Assembly (NCBI GenBank): GCA_964438735.1
Contig: CAYTLW010000028.1
Coordinates: 3,397 to 67,396, forward strand
Length of the DNA: 64,000 bases
Origin: CAYTLW01 sp964438735
Lineage (GTDB): Bacteria > Myxococcota_A > UBA9042
Reading direction: 5' to 3'
Shown here: positions 9,598 through 17,591 of the stretch, in pieces
Position numbering within the stretch: position 1 is the stretch's first letter
How the letters are laid out: every line of letters begins with the position of its first letter
Translations under genes and position numbers: made by a program
Notes under the pieces: model-generated
Database searches by the model: none
Seen by the model: only the letters and a program-made list of their open reading frames with translations
What the model was told of the DNA's origin: nothing

Positions 9598-10257
9598 CTA
9601 TGCCTTCTGCGCGCTCTCCCACGCCGCCATGGTCAGCCCGCCAGGTGCGAGGAACCAGAAGAATCGACCGGCACCGGGAATCTCCTGGATCGGCACCACG
9701 ATGGTGCCGCCCGCCGCCGAGACCCGCTCCAGGCGCGCGTCCAGGTCGTCCACGATGAGGTAGGGAACCGTCTGGGGCGCAGGCTCTTCGTCCATCTTCG
9801 GTCGCAGTCCGCCCATGAGCGCGCCGGGCGCCCAGAAGCCGTCGTAGTCCTTCATCATCTCGGTGAAGCACCAATCGAATACGTCGGTCAGGAACGCCGC
9901 GGTGGCTTTGGTGTCGTTGCTGCTGATCTCCAGGTGTCCCGGGCCGCCCCAGATGCCGCCGCCGGCTGCCTTGAGGTCGAAGTAGCTGGTCTTGGGCGGA
10001 TGCTCCATCAGGTCCATCATCTGCAGCATCATGGGGTTCTGCATGATTTCATCGACGTAGGCGCGGTGCGCGTCCGAGTTGGTCCAGTGCTGGACCATGG
10101 CGAAGGCCGTGTCGCTGTCCTGGTCGACGAGCAGTTCGGCCTTGTAGCAGTCGGGCTTGTTGATGGTGCCCTGGATGGCCTCGCTGAGGCCGCCGACGAT
10201 GGTGTCGCGCTGGCCCGCCTTTGCGGTGAAGTGAACGATGGCAGTGATGAGACTCAT
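9598..10257 (-). CDS. ABM domain-VOC domain fusion protein
   Basis: This 219-residue protein has two small ferredoxin-like domains. Residues 1-95 look like an antibiotic biosynthesis monooxygenase (ABM) domain: an initial SLITAIVHFTAKAGQRD strand-helix, a central QHWTNSDAHRAYVDE segment, and a mid-domain Glu/His cluster. Residues 100-219 look like a vicinal oxygen chelate (glyoxalase/bleomycin-resistance) domain, beginning GHLEISSNDTKATAAFL and ending PGGLTMAAWE. ABM proteins typically act as cofactor-free oxygenases or dimeric binding proteins; VOC domains often bind a divalent metal through His and Glu. No signal peptide is seen, so it is probably cytoplasmic. The ATG at 10257 is preceded by a GAGGA ribosome site about 8 nt upstream. 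The substrate cannot be told from sequence. Confidence 0.85.
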   Translation of the reverse strand: MSLITAIVHFTAKAGQRDTIVGGLSEAIQGTINKPDCYKAELLVDQDSDTAFAMVQHWTNSDAHRAYVDEIMQNPMMLQMMDLMEHPPKTSYFDLKAAGGGIWGGPGHLEISSNDTKATAAFLTDVFDWCFTEMMKDYDGFWAPGALMGGLRPKMDEEPAPQTVPYLIVDDLDARLERVSAAGGTIVVPIQEIPGAGRFFWFLAPGGLTMAAWESAQKA

Positions 10258-10513
10258 GGTGCTTCCTCGTGTCTTTGCGGGCGGACGGGGACCGTAACTC
10301 CGGGCCTTGGCACGCTGCCAGAGTACGTGCGATATACCTTCGATGTCGCGCCGGATCTCGCCGCTCGCCCGGCGACTTCCGGACCCAAAAGTCGTCTATC
10401 AACGGCGTCTTCGAGCGGTCACAGCGGCGCCGTGAGTGTCCGCAGTGTACCGTGCGGGCCTTCGGGGGCCTCGGAGAAGGGCCCATTGTTCAACGCGCGG
10501 GCGCGGCGCCCGC

Positions 10514-11134
10514 ATGGAGCTTGACGTGAACACAGCATCCGAGATTCTTCAGCGCCTGTCGGAAGGCAACGCGCGTTTTGTCGCCGACAAGGTCGACGGC
10601 CAACTGCAAGACAGCCAACGCAGGACGGCACTCGAGGGCGGTCAGTCGCCCTACGCCGCCATCATCAGCTGCGCCGACTCGCGCGTGGTGCCCGAGTTGG
10701 CTTTCGATGTCGGCCTCGGCGAGATCTTCGTCGCCCGAGTGGCGGGCAACGTGGCCAATACGTCTACAGTGGCCAGCCTCGAGTACGCCATCGCGCACCT
10801 GGATACCAGCGTCATCGTCGTGCTCGGACACGAGAGCTGCGGCGCCGTGACCGCAGCGGTGCAGGGTGCCGACGGCGGCCCCAATCTCGACCACCTCCTG
10901 GGCCATATCGCGCCGGCATGTGAGGCGGCGGCGGGCAAGCCGCTGGCCGACGTGGTCAAGAAAAACGCGGCGCTCGCCGCGGAGCAGCTCGTCGAGCGCT
11001 CGGCGATCCTGCGCGAGGCTGTGCAGCAGGGGCGGCTGACCATCGTGTCGGCCTACTATGAGCTCGGTTCGGGGCGTGTCACCTTCGCCCCGCGGCCGGG
11101 TGTCGAGCAGACCGCAGGCACGACCCCCGCATGA
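10514..11134 (+). CDS. Beta-class carbonic anhydrase
   Basis: This 206-residue enzyme interconverts CO2 and bicarbonate. The zinc site is complete: Cys53 in the SCADSR motif (with the Asp55/Arg57 dyad), His106 and Cys109 in GHESCGA. Length fits the bacterial beta class. The frame is open further 5' from 10436, but that extension is Arg/Gly-rich and unlike the family, so the ATG at 10514 (MELDVNTASEIL) is chosen. Its stop overlaps the ATG of the SulP transporter gene (ATGA at 11131-11134), which indicates translational coupling. Together they suggest bicarbonate uptake or CO2 handling. No signal peptide is visible, so a cytoplasmic location is expected. Confidence 0.95.
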   Translation: MELDVNTASEILQRLSEGNARFVADKVDGQLQDSQRRTALEGGQSPYAAIISCADSRVVPELAFDVGLGEIFVARVAGNVANTSTVASLEYAIAHLDTSVIVVLGHESCGAVTAAVQGADGGPNLDHLLGHIAPACEAAAGKPLADVVKKNAALAAEQLVERSAILREAVQQGRLTIVSAYYELGSGRVTFAPRPGVEQTAGTTPA

Positions 11135-12732
11135 AGCGCCTGACCGCAGATTTCCCACCTTCCCTGGTGGTCTTCCTGATCGCCTTGCCCTTGTCCATGG
11201 GCATCGCCATCGCTTCTGGCGTGACTCCAGCGCTGGGCCTGGTGACGGCCATCATCGGTGGCATCGTGGTGGGTGTGCTCGGCGGCGCACCGTTGCAGAT
11301 CAGCGGGCCGTCGGCGGGCCTGACCGTGTTGGTCGTGCAGATGCACCAGGAACACGGCATGAAGACCCTGGCGGTCATCGTCATCATCGCTGGTGTGGTC
11401 CAGCTGGGGGCTGGCCTGCTCAAGTTGGGGCGTCTCTTCCAGGCGGTCTCGCCGGCTGTGATCCGCGGCATGCTCGCGGGCATCGGCATCCTGATCGCGT
11501 CCAGCCAGTTCCACGTCATGATCGATGACAACATCCACAACAGCGGTCTGGCGAACATCCTCGCCATCCCCGAAGGCATCGTCAAAGCGCTGAGCAACAT
11601 GGCTGACGAGACCCATGGCGAAGCGGCCTTCATCGGTGTGCTGACCCTGGTTGTGGTGCTCGGTTGGCAGAAATATCGACCCGATCGGCTGAAATCCATC
11701 CCCGGGCCGTTGATGGGGGTCGCTGTCGGCGCCATCTCTGCAGCCGTGCTGCAGGCGCCCGTGCGCTATGTCGCCGTGCCCGGCGACCTGTTGTCCCTGA
11801 TCACCCTACCGGATGCCAACAGCCTGGTCAGCGCGCAGGACGGTGCCGTCATCTTCGCCGGCGTTGCCCTGGCTTTCGTGGCCAGCGCCGAGACCCTGTT
11901 GTGTGCCTCCGCTGTGTCGCGAATGCACAACCACGGTCGAACCGACTACGACCGCGAATTGACCGCTCACGGCGTCGCCAACACGCTCTGTGGACTCGTC
12001 GGCACCCTGCCGATTACCGGCGTGATATCGCGCTCTACCGCCAACGTCGAGTCGGGCGCGTCGACGCGTTGGTCGGCCGTGATGCACGCCACGTGGATCG
12101 CGCTGTTCGTGATCCTGCTGCCCGATGCCCTGGCGTTGGTGCCGACGTCGAGCCTGGCGGCGATCCTCATCTACATCGGATTCAAGCTCATCAACGTCAA
12201 GGCGGTCCGAGAGCTGGCCAGTTATGGCTGGCCGGTGGTGGCCATCTTCGTCTCCACCTGCGTCGGCATCGTCGCCATCGACCTGCTCAAGGGCATCATC
12301 ATCGGACTGGTCCTGTCGGGGCTGAAGCTGATGTACCAGATGAGCCACGTGCACTTCGAACTGGAGCGCAATGGCGAGCGCGTCGAGCTGCACCTGCATG
12401 GCTCGGCGACCTTCCTGGGCCTGCCGAAATTGCAGGAGGTGCTGGATGACGTGGAGCCGGGCACCGAGTTGCACGTGCACTTCGACGAGCTGGAGTTCAT
12501 CGACCACGCCTGCCTCGACCTGCTCAACGGCTTCCGTTCGCGCCACGAAGAGAGTGGTGGCGAGCTGATCGTGGAGTGGGATGAGCTCATGGAGAAGCGT
12601 CAGAAGCGGAGCCGTCAGGCGGCAGCAGTGTCGGCTCTGGCGGCTGTGGAGGCGACTGGCGTAGAGGCGGCGGCCCGAGGCGCGGTCAGGTCGCGCGGTC
12701 AGGTCGCGCGGTCAGGTCGCGCGGTCAGGTAG
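11131..12732 (+). CDS. SulP family anion transporter with STAS domain
   Basis: This 533-residue membrane protein starts directly in the first helices (FLIALPLSMGIAIASG) and carries the SulP signature QISGPSAGLTVLV, followed by a central multi-helix core. A cytoplasmic STAS domain follows from about residue 410 (VHFELERNGERVELHLHG to about residue 490). SulP proteins move sulfate, bicarbonate or similar anions. The overlapping carbonic anhydrase gene argues for bicarbonate here, as in known fused or paired SulP-carbonic anhydrase systems. The last 16 or so residues (RSRGQVARSGRAVR) are encoded by the 13-bp tandem array, and the stop codon lies inside it, so the native C-terminus may vary with array length. 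Confidence 0.92.
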   Translation: MKRLTADFPPSLVVFLIALPLSMGIAIASGVTPALGLVTAIIGGIVVGVLGGAPLQISGPSAGLTVLVVQMHQEHGMKTLAVIVIIAGVVQLGAGLLKLGRLFQAVSPAVIRGMLAGIGILIASSQFHVMIDDNIHNSGLANILAIPEGIVKALSNMADETHGEAAFIGVLTLVVVLGWQKYRPDRLKSIPGPLMGVAVGAISAAVLQAPVRYVAVPGDLLSLITLPDANSLVSAQDGAVIFAGVALAFVASAETLLCASAVSRMHNHGRTDYDRELTAHGVANTLCGLVGTLPITGVISRSTANVESGASTRWSAVMHATWIALFVILLPDALALVPTSSLAAILIYIGFKLINVKAVRELASYGWPVVAIFVSTCVGIVAIDLLKGIIIGLVLSGLKLMYQMSHVHFELERNGERVELHLHGSATFLGLPKLQEVLDDVEPGTELHVHFDELEFIDHACLDLLNGFRSRHEESGGELIVEWDELMEKRQKRSRQAAAVSALAAVEATGVEAAARGAVRSRGQVARSGRAVR

Positions 12733-12965
12733 CGCGGTCAGGTAGCGCGGTCAGGTAGCGCGGTCAGGTNNNNNNNNNNNNNNNNNNNNNNNNNNNNNNN
12801 NNNNNNNNNNNNNNNNNNNNNNNNNNNNNNNNNNNNNNNNNNNNNNNNNNNNNNNNNNNNNNNNNNNNNGCGCGGTCAGGTAGCGCGGTCAGGTAGCGCG
12901 GTCAGGTAGCGCGGTCAGGTCGCGCGGTCAGGTCGCGCGGTCAGGTCGCGCGGTCAGGTCGCGCG
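12680..12965. repeat. 13-bp tandem array interrupted by assembly gap
   Basis: The unit is GCGCGGTCAGGTM, where M is C or A. Seven units precede the gap in the order C,C,C,A,A,A,(cut) and seven follow in the order A,A,A,C,C,C,C plus 5 nt. The 100 N are probably a placeholder for an array too long to assemble. The array overlaps the 3' end of the SulP gene; the first A-type unit supplies its TAG stop at 12730-12732. The unit length is not a multiple of three, so each unit changes the reading frame. Confidence 0.95.
12770..12869. other. Assembly gap (100 N)
   Basis: A run of exactly 100 N inside the 13-bp array. The true length is unknown. Confidence 1.
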
Positions 12966-13040
12966 AACGCCAAGTCGATTGCTAGAGATCAATGAGTTGC
13001 ATGGCAGAGTTATGATATGTGAGGGTCTGACACCTCGCTA

Positions 13041-14267
13041 TCACAACCCGAACGCCTGGGTCAGGCTGATGCCCGGGATCGCCTTGTCGTATTGCTGCAG
13101 CAGGGCGATGAGCTGCGGCTGCACGTCGGCGGCGATTTTGTCGTCCACGGTCTTGCGCAGGCCTTCCATCTTGGTGCGTGGGAACGAGCCGTTCAGAGCG
13201 CTGGGGTCGCCGGCGAGGGCGGCGAACAGGCCAAAGAGGGCCACGGCGCCGTCGGCCATGCGCTCGACGATGAGGTCGTAGTCCAGGCTCAACTTGCCGC
13301 CGGGCAGGATGGTGATGCCGTTCAGATCCAGACCCTGCAGACTGGCGAAGATGCCCTCCGTCTTGCGGATGGAGATCGGGCTGCCGTGGGCGCGCAGGGA
13401 GACGCTCTTGACCGTCGGCTGGCGCGCGTCGCCCTTGAGCGAGGCGTTCAGGCCAAAACGGGCGCCCGCGGGGATCTCCATCTCGGCCTCGCCGCCGGCG
13501 ATAGGCATCTTGATGGCGCTGTCGAGGTGGAAGCCCAGCTCGGCCGAGGGATCGACGAACTCGGCGGGACCGTCGGCCTCGCCGCCGGGTACGGCGCTGG
13601 ACGGGTCGATGTCGAAGATGCCGCCCAGGGACTTGAAGGTCTCCAGCGCCTGCGGATCGCTGCCCGGGCTGTAGCCGGGTCGGCGCATGGCGGCGGGCAG
13701 CTTGGGCTTGAAGTACTTGTTGGCGACGTAAGCCACGGCCTTGCTGTACAGGCCGTCCGGGCCCAGGCCCTCGGCGGAGGCGGTGAAGGTGCCGCTGTGG
13801 AAGTTGTAGCGCAGGCTGTTGATGGTCGCGTCGGGCGCCCAGGGGATGGAAGCGTGCAGACCCGGATCGGCGCCGATGGAGAGCGAGCCATGCCCCACCG
13901 AAGCGCGCATGCGGGTGCCGGCGGCCATGGAGACGTCGACGCCGTTGAAGCTGCCGAGGCTGCGGCCGCGCACCGAGGTCGCGGAGATGCCGGCGTAGTC
14001 GATGCTGTCCTGGATCTCTTCGGGCGTGGAAGGCACACCTTCGGGCAGATTGGCCAGTGGATTGGTGGTATTGCCGCTGGTCGCCGTGTCGCCAGTGGTG
14101 TCGCCGGCTGCGGGTCCGTCGGGTCGCACGGCGGCGGCGCCCTCGGCGTAATTCATGCTGTGCAGGCTGTTGCGCAGGCCGCCTCGTCCTCGTGCCGGTA
14201 CCGGTCCGGCCGGCTGCGCTGAGCGGCGGTCGGGTTGTGGCGCGGGTCTGGCAGCGGGAGTCGGCAT
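13041..14267 (-). CDS. Hypothetical protein with Pro-rich leader and MNYAEGAAAV motif
   Basis: I do not recognise this 408-residue protein. The ATG at 14267 is chosen over an upstream in-frame start at 14318 because it has an AGGAGG site 7 nt upstream. The N-terminus is Pro/Arg-rich and disordered with no signal peptide. It leads to a short SMNYAEGAAAV segment resembling leader motifs I associate with cargo-like proteins of contractile injection systems; that link is tentative. The body (about residues 80-408) is beta-rich in appearance, with repeated VRGRSLGSF, VGHGSLSIGAD and AEMEIPAGARFGLNASL strands, and ends in a helical stretch. No catalytic motif is evident. It lies 100 bp downstream of the flippase gene on the same strand. 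No injection-system genes are in the window. Confidence 0.75.
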   Translation of the reverse strand: MPTPAARPAPQPDRRSAQPAGPVPARGRGGLRNSLHSMNYAEGAAAVRPDGPAAGDTTGDTATSGNTTNPLANLPEGVPSTPEEIQDSIDYAGISATSVRGRSLGSFNGVDVSMAAGTRMRASVGHGSLSIGADPGLHASIPWAPDATINSLRYNFHSGTFTASAEGLGPDGLYSKAVAYVANKYFKPKLPAAMRRPGYSPGSDPQALETFKSLGGIFDIDPSSAVPGGEADGPAEFVDPSAELGFHLDSAIKMPIAGGEAEMEIPAGARFGLNASLKGDARQPTVKSVSLRAHGSPISIRKTEGIFASLQGLDLNGITILPGGKLSLDYDLIVERMADGAVALFGLFAALAGDPSALNGSFPRTKMEGLRKTVDDKIAADVQPQLIALLQQYDKAIPGISLTQAFGL

Positions 14268-14367
14268 GGTCACCCTCCTGGCGCCGCAAGGGTGGGGTAA
14301 GCTGGCCCCGGCTCGCAACAGGTCCGAGCATAAGGTCGCTCAAGGTGGGGTGCGTGGACCCCGAAAA

Positions 14368-15876
14368 TCAGCTTCGGATGCGGCTCAGAACGCGCCTGCC
14401 TACGTCGAGCAGAGCGGGATCCTCGCGCAGGGCCAGGAAGACGTAGGGCAGGGCGCCGACCATGGTGGCCAGCACCACGGCGGGGTAGGGCAGGTGCAGC
14501 CACACGTCGGCCATGAGGAAGGCTGCGACGCAGGGGGTGGCGTAGATGAGGTGCCGGCTGAGGTGCGCGAAGAAGTGGCCTGCGCTGACCCCGCTGCGGC
14601 GCAGGATCACGGTCTGTTGAATCAGCAGGCCAAGGGGCACCAGGGCGCCATAGCAGGCCAGGGCGCCTTCGGGGGTGCCCGTGACCTGCAGGCCGCCCCA
14701 CAGGGCACCGACCCGGAGCACCAGCATGGTGGCTTGAATGGCGACGTTGAAGCGGTGCATCTCCAAGACGCTCATGAGCACCGTCATGGGAGAGGCGACG
14801 AACATGCCGAAGGTCACGGGCGCGATCAGTGCCGCGTAGATGCCCGCGTCGGCCCATCGCTCGCCGAATACCAGGGTCACCGCAGGCGGGCCCAACAAAG
14901 CGATACCCAACACTGGCAAGACGCCGACCGCCGTCAACTTCAGCGACACCTGGCGCACGGTGGCGGCGAAGGCTTCCAGGTCACCCCGGGCGTGCTCGGC
15001 GGCCGCCCGCTGGAAGAAGACCTGCGCCACAGAGGAGGACAGGAACTGGATCGGCAGCCCGATCAGGCGGTCGGCCATGGCATAGAGGCCGACCACAGCC
15101 GGCGAGAACAATGCCGCCAGCACCAGCGGCGGCGACTGCAGCGCAGTCGTGCTCAGCAGCGCGGCCCAGGTATTGACCAGCGGGAATTCGCGGTATCGCC
15201 ACGCCACCTTGCGGATGCGCGCCAGGCCAGGCCGGACCCAGGCCACCGTGCTCGGTCGCACGGCGATCCAGACCAGGAAGATCAGCGGCAACAGCAGGAG
15301 CAGCGAGCTGGTGCGCGCCGCTACCAGGTGGATGCCGTCCTGGTAACCCATCCAGCCGACGCCGATGGTGGCCAGCACGCCTCCGATACTGGCCACGACG
15401 CGGACTCCGCTGACCGTGGCGAAGCGTTCGCTGCGTTGGAAATACAGGCTCAGCGGCGCGTTCAGGGAGGTCAGCAGGATGCCGATGGGCAGGATCCACG
15501 CCCACGGCAACAGTTCCTCGGCGCCGAGCGCGTTCAGCAACGGTTCGGCCGCAAAACCGGCGAGCAGCGCGCACAGGCTGCTGACCAGCAACGAAGCGGT
15601 GACGGCGACGACCAGGACCGCAGCCCCGTCGGCCGGATCCTTGGGCAGCAGCACTGCGTTGTCGTAGCGCAGGCAGGCGGCGAGACCGACCACGGCGCAG
15701 ATGGTGCCGTAGATGGCGCCGATGCCAAACGCCTCCGGGGCGAAGAGCCGGGCGATGATCGGCGCGCTGAGCAGGGCCACGGCCTGGCCGAGGATCGAAC
15801 CGCTACTGACGATCAGCACGTTGGCGAGGAAACCACGTCGGCGTGCGGGTCGGGCTGGGCTGGCGGGTTCGGTCAC
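14368..15876 (-). CDS. Polysaccharide flippase (Wzx/MATE-like)
   Basis: This 502-residue protein has about 12-14 hydrophobic helices. It begins with the typical FLANVLIVSSGSILGQAVAL helix and an APIIARLFAPEAFG loop, as in O-antigen/polysaccharide export proteins of the MOP superfamily. These move lipid-linked oligosaccharides from the cytoplasmic to the periplasmic face. The frame is open to 16047, but that extension is Arg/Cys-rich, non-membrane, and would overlap the divergent ligase gene. The GTG at 15876 (VTEPASPARPARRRG) is preferred, though its ribosome site is weak. The divergent neighbour is an O-antigen ligase-like protein, which fits a shared glycan assembly role. No glycosyltransferases are adjacent. 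Confidence 0.88.
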   Translation of the reverse strand: MTEPASPARPARRRGFLANVLIVSSGSILGQAVALLSAPIIARLFAPEAFGIGAIYGTICAVVGLAACLRYDNAVLLPKDPADGAAVLVVAVTASLLVSSLCALLAGFAAEPLLNALGAEELLPWAWILPIGILLTSLNAPLSLYFQRSERFATVSGVRVVASIGGVLATIGVGWMGYQDGIHLVAARTSSLLLLLPLIFLVWIAVRPSTVAWVRPGLARIRKVAWRYREFPLVNTWAALLSTTALQSPPLVLAALFSPAVVGLYAMADRLIGLPIQFLSSSVAQVFFQRAAAEHARGDLEAFAATVRQVSLKLTAVGVLPVLGIALLGPPAVTLVFGERWADAGIYAALIAPVTFGMFVASPMTVLMSVLEMHRFNVAIQATMLVLRVGALWGGLQVTGTPEGALACYGALVPLGLLIQQTVILRRSGVSAGHFFAHLSRHLIYATPCVAAFLMADVWLHLPYPAVVLATMVGALPYVFLALREDPALLDVGRRVLSRIRS

Positions 15877-15945
15877 GGCGGGATCCGGTCGCGGCAGGCG
15901 ACGACGGCGCAGGGTAGCCCGGGCCCGCCGCCACGTCGATCTTCG

Positions 15946-15974
15946 ATGACCGCAGCGATGATCTCGGCTACCCT
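15946..15974 (+). promoter_or_regulatory. Putative sigma70-type promoter of the ligase gene
   Basis: ATGACC (4 of 6 to TTGACA) is followed after 17 bp by TACCCT within the octamer GCTACCCT. The same octamer occurs at the expected place before the genes starting at 22376 and 24400. The candidate start of transcription is about 35 nt before the ATG at 16017. Confidence 0.35.
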
Positions 15975-16016
15975 CCGCGGCAACTATGGTCTGGAGGCCG
16001 GTCAACGCGCGCCTCC

Positions 16017-17453
16017 ATGAACCGAAGGTCGCCCCCCCGGAATTCACTCATGATCGGCGTACTGGTCGTCATATTGTTGGTCGCGTTCGGCGTGCTGGCG
16101 CTGCTCTTCGACATGAGCGCCCTGGTGCTGCTCAGCTGCGCCGCCATCCCGATCTTCTTGTGGCTGCTTCGAAGACCCGCACACATGGCCGGCGCATGCG
16201 TGGCGTTGCACGCGTGGCCGCTGGTCACCTTGGGCGGGGCGGCGGGCATCACGCCGTTCAAGCTGAGCATCGTCGTCCTGGCCGGGCTGACAGCGAACAA
16301 GGTCTACCGGGAGGGGTTCGTCTCGATCACCTGGCCGCTGGTGGGCTCCCTGTTGTTCATCCTGGTGGTCAAGCTGATCTCCGACATCTCGGCGACCTAT
16401 GGCGGCCACTTCTCGAGCCTCTACGAATTCCTCGGCACTTTGCTGTTGATCCTCATGCTGACCCAACTGATTCGCTCGATGGAAGACATGCGGGCGATGG
16501 CCATCCCCATCGTCCTGAACCTCATCGCTCTGGGGCTGTATGTGGCCTTTTTCGAAAGCGGCGGCGAACCGGGCTCGCAGTATGTGCGTTTCGATGGCCC
16601 GACCGGCAACGCCAACGCCCTGGCCATCGCGGTCCTCGGGCCCTTGCCGCTGGCCTTCGCCGTGGCCTTCGATGGCAGCAGCCGTCGTCTGATTCGCATC
16701 GTCGGCGTGGCGGCGGTGGTATTCGGCATCTACTCCATGCTCGGCACGGCGTCTCGGGCCGGTGCCGGTGGCACTGTGCTCGCCTTCATGGTTCTGGGCC
16801 TGACCCTGGGCCGCACATTCCGCGTCCGCCTGATGATGATCGCCGCAGTCGCAGTGATCCTGCCCACCGCCTGGTATTTCAGCCCGGCGACCATGACCTA
16901 TCGTTTGACCGCGACCATTACGGAGGCCGATGAGACCTCCATCAACAGCGGTCCGAAGGTCGGCTTGAGCGAACGCGACGAGCACCTGAGCATGGCCCTG
17001 GACATGATCCCGGAGAGCCCCTGGATCGGTCACGGCGCGACCGGCTTCGTCATGCGCCGGACCATGCTCGGCATGACCCGAACCTGGGCGCACTCATCGG
17101 TCCTGGGGCTGACCGTGGCGCATGGTGTACCAGCCGCGCTGCTCTACCTGTTCTTGCTGTTGGGCAGCATCTATGTGGCGTGGTTGAACCGAAGGCGCCT
17201 GACGGGCTCCAACCACATCCTGATGTGCGGCCTGTTGAGCAGTCTGTGCGGAATTGTCGCCGCGTCCATGATGTTCACCGGCCAGTTCCGGCCCCGTTTG
17301 TGGGCCTTTGTGGCGCTGTCTTGGATCATTCATCATCGATTGTCGCGCGACGCGGCACCTGCTCCGCTGCAGCCGTCTGCTCCTACAGAACCGCCGACAC
17401 CGCTGGCTCCCATCGCCACTCGGCCGCAGCTGCAGCTGTACAAAGGTCACTGA
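16017..17453 (+). CDS. O-antigen ligase/polymerase-like membrane protein
   Basis: This 478-residue protein has about 10-12 transmembrane helices. Family features of O-antigen ligases (Wzy_C/WaaL) are visible: a PTGNANALA motif at the start of the central helices, a TASRAGAGG motif before the main periplasmic loop, a large loop containing EADETSINSGPKVGLSERD, and the AHSSVLGL motif after it. Such enzymes transfer or polymerise undecaprenyl-linked glycans in the periplasm. The ATG at 16017 and the ATG at 16050 (MIGVLVVILL) are both possible; the first adds a short basic N-terminus. The C-terminal tail is Pro-rich and cytoplasmic. The gene is divergent from the flippase gene, with a candidate promoter between them. 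Confidence 0.85.
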   Translation: MNRRSPPRNSLMIGVLVVILLVAFGVLALLFDMSALVLLSCAAIPIFLWLLRRPAHMAGACVALHAWPLVTLGGAAGITPFKLSIVVLAGLTANKVYREGFVSITWPLVGSLLFILVVKLISDISATYGGHFSSLYEFLGTLLLILMLTQLIRSMEDMRAMAIPIVLNLIALGLYVAFFESGGEPGSQYVRFDGPTGNANALAIAVLGPLPLAFAVAFDGSSRRLIRIVGVAAVVFGIYSMLGTASRAGAGGTVLAFMVLGLTLGRTFRVRLMMIAAVAVILPTAWYFSPATMTYRLTATITEADETSINSGPKVGLSERDEHLSMALDMIPESPWIGHGATGFVMRRTMLGMTRTWAHSSVLGLTVAHGVPAALLYLFLLLGSIYVAWLNRRRLTGSNHILMCGLLSSLCGIVAASMMFTGQFRPRLWAFVALSWIIHHRLSRDAAPAPLQPSAPTEPPTPLAPIATRPQLQLYKGH

Positions 17454-17591
17454 GTCCGATTGGTTGCGAACGGGTCTCCGGGACCGCCCGGGTGCGCCGT
17501 TCCTCTGCGTCTTTCAACTGCGGCTGATGCCCACGTCAGCCGTCGAATTCGGAATCGGTCTGATATGGTCTGCCTTGGAGGCGTCTCGCAG

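Noticed and set aside
10300..10330. Possible sigma54 promoter upstream of the carbonic anhydrase gene (TGGCAC at 10308)
   Set aside because: The -12 position reads CAGAG instead of TTGCW; only the -24 half matches.
12680..12965. Possible CRISPR array
   Set aside because: The repeats are 13 bp, directly adjacent with no spacers, and no cas genes are present.
12982..14343. Long alternative frame overlapping the gene at 13041-14267
   Set aside because: Its translation is Arg/His/Gln-rich with no domain and is a frame-shadow of the real gene, which has the good ribosome site.
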